A stretch of 64,000 nucleotides of DNA from the NCBI RefSeq assembly GCF_030268225.1, contig NZ_BSQG01000002.1, forward strand, positions 310,001 through 374,000, in the 5' to 3' direction. Below the pieces are notes generated by a model. That model ran no database searches. It was not told the DNA's origin and worked only from the letters and a program-made list of their open reading frames with translations. Source of the stretch: Nocardiopsis ansamitocini. GTDB lineage: Bacteria; Actinomycetota; Actinomycetes; Streptosporangiales; Streptosporangiaceae. Position 1 is the first letter of the stretch, and each line of letters begins with the position of its first letter. The position numbers and the translations under genes were made by a program. Below are positions 63,848 to 64,000 of this stretch, one piece after another.

Positions 63848-63930
63848 CCCTGGTACCTGCCTTTCCGTGGCATCGCGAGAAACCTGTGAACTATGGAGCG
63901 ACACTAGTCGCAAGGGGAGCCGAGGACAGC

Positions 63931-64000
63931 ATGGAATTCGACGTAACGATCGAGATCCCGAAGGGCGAGCGCAACAAGTACGAGATGGACCATGAGACCG
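63931..64000 (+). CDS. ppa: Inorganic pyrophosphatase, N-terminal part (cut by window end)
   Basis: MEFDVTIEIPKGERNKYEMD is the standard start of family I inorganic pyrophosphatase, with the conserved ExPKGxRNKYE active-site motif. The ATG has GAGGA 6 bases upstream. The gene continues beyond base 64000. It hydrolyses pyrophosphate in the cytoplasm. Confidence 0.95.
   Translation, partial: MEFDVTIEIPKGERNKYEMDHET

Overview
The window is chromosomal DNA from a high-GC Gram-positive bacterium. Several features point to an actinobacterium, and by inference one close to Nocardiopsis and its relatives: GC-rich third codon positions, GTG and TTG starts, a SigB/SigF-type stress sigma factor with matching GTTT/GGGTA promoters, an ANTAR protein, an RsbW-like kinase, a SigR-like ECF factor, the dnaK-grpE-dnaJ-hspR cluster with a HAIR operator, a FilP/DivIVA-like coiled coil, EtfD, and PurS separate from PurQ and PurL. 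No rRNA, tRNA or CRISPR array was seen.

Layout. 1-5990: glycine-betaine operon (end of betaine-aldehyde dehydrogenase, choline-dehydrogenase-like GMC oxidoreductase, ProU-type ABC importer with a doubled permease), closed by a long hairpin. 6361-9942: stress signalling (GAF-ANTAR protein, SigB/F-type sigma, Vms1-like release-factor relative, small acidic protein with a stress promoter). 10034-15403: purL, purQ and purS on the minus strand, with purS cut off from purQ by about 1.5 kb holding an anti-sigma-type kinase. 15802-20271: orphan SigR-like ECF factor, then a 2-oxoacid dehydrogenase operon (E1alpha, E1beta, E2). 20465-24105: accessory cassette (TetR, darcynin-like protein, siderophore-interacting-type flavoprotein) between 258-bp direct repeats that each carry the start of an IS5-family element; the downstream IS is complete but dead. 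25077-27274: GntR regulator with an MFS transporter, then a small membrane protein.

27455-33057: acyl-CoA dehydrogenase, RDD membrane protein, and two tandem glycosyltransferases that share long identical DNA blocks. 33175-40168: clpB, hspR, dnaJ, grpE, dnaK. 40598-42745: EtfD-type Fe-S membrane oxidoreductase, whose upstream region carries the same 25-bp motif at the same 61-nt distance as the acyl-CoA dehydrogenase. 42859-49685: gamma-carbonic anhydrase, FilP-like protein, GNAT, a DHA2 drug exporter with divergent TetR, and an NlpC/P60 hydrolase.

49752-55512: divergent catabolic cluster around one palindrome (leftward IclR, SelA-fold PLP enzyme, RidA; rightward D-aminoacylase, KDG-type kinase, KDPG-type aldolase). 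This reads as a route from an N-acylated amino-sugar acid to pyruvate. 56088-58325: HemC-like protein that has lost its cofactor cysteine, a small membrane protein and a YidC paralogue. 58375-64000: two small membrane proteins, a BCCT transporter that again fits osmoprotection, a DEDDh exonuclease, dacB, and the start of ppa.

Themes are osmotic and general stress, protein quality control, fatty-acid oxidation electron transfer, and a putative amino-sugar-acid pathway. All assignments rest on reading motifs by eye; no database search was run.
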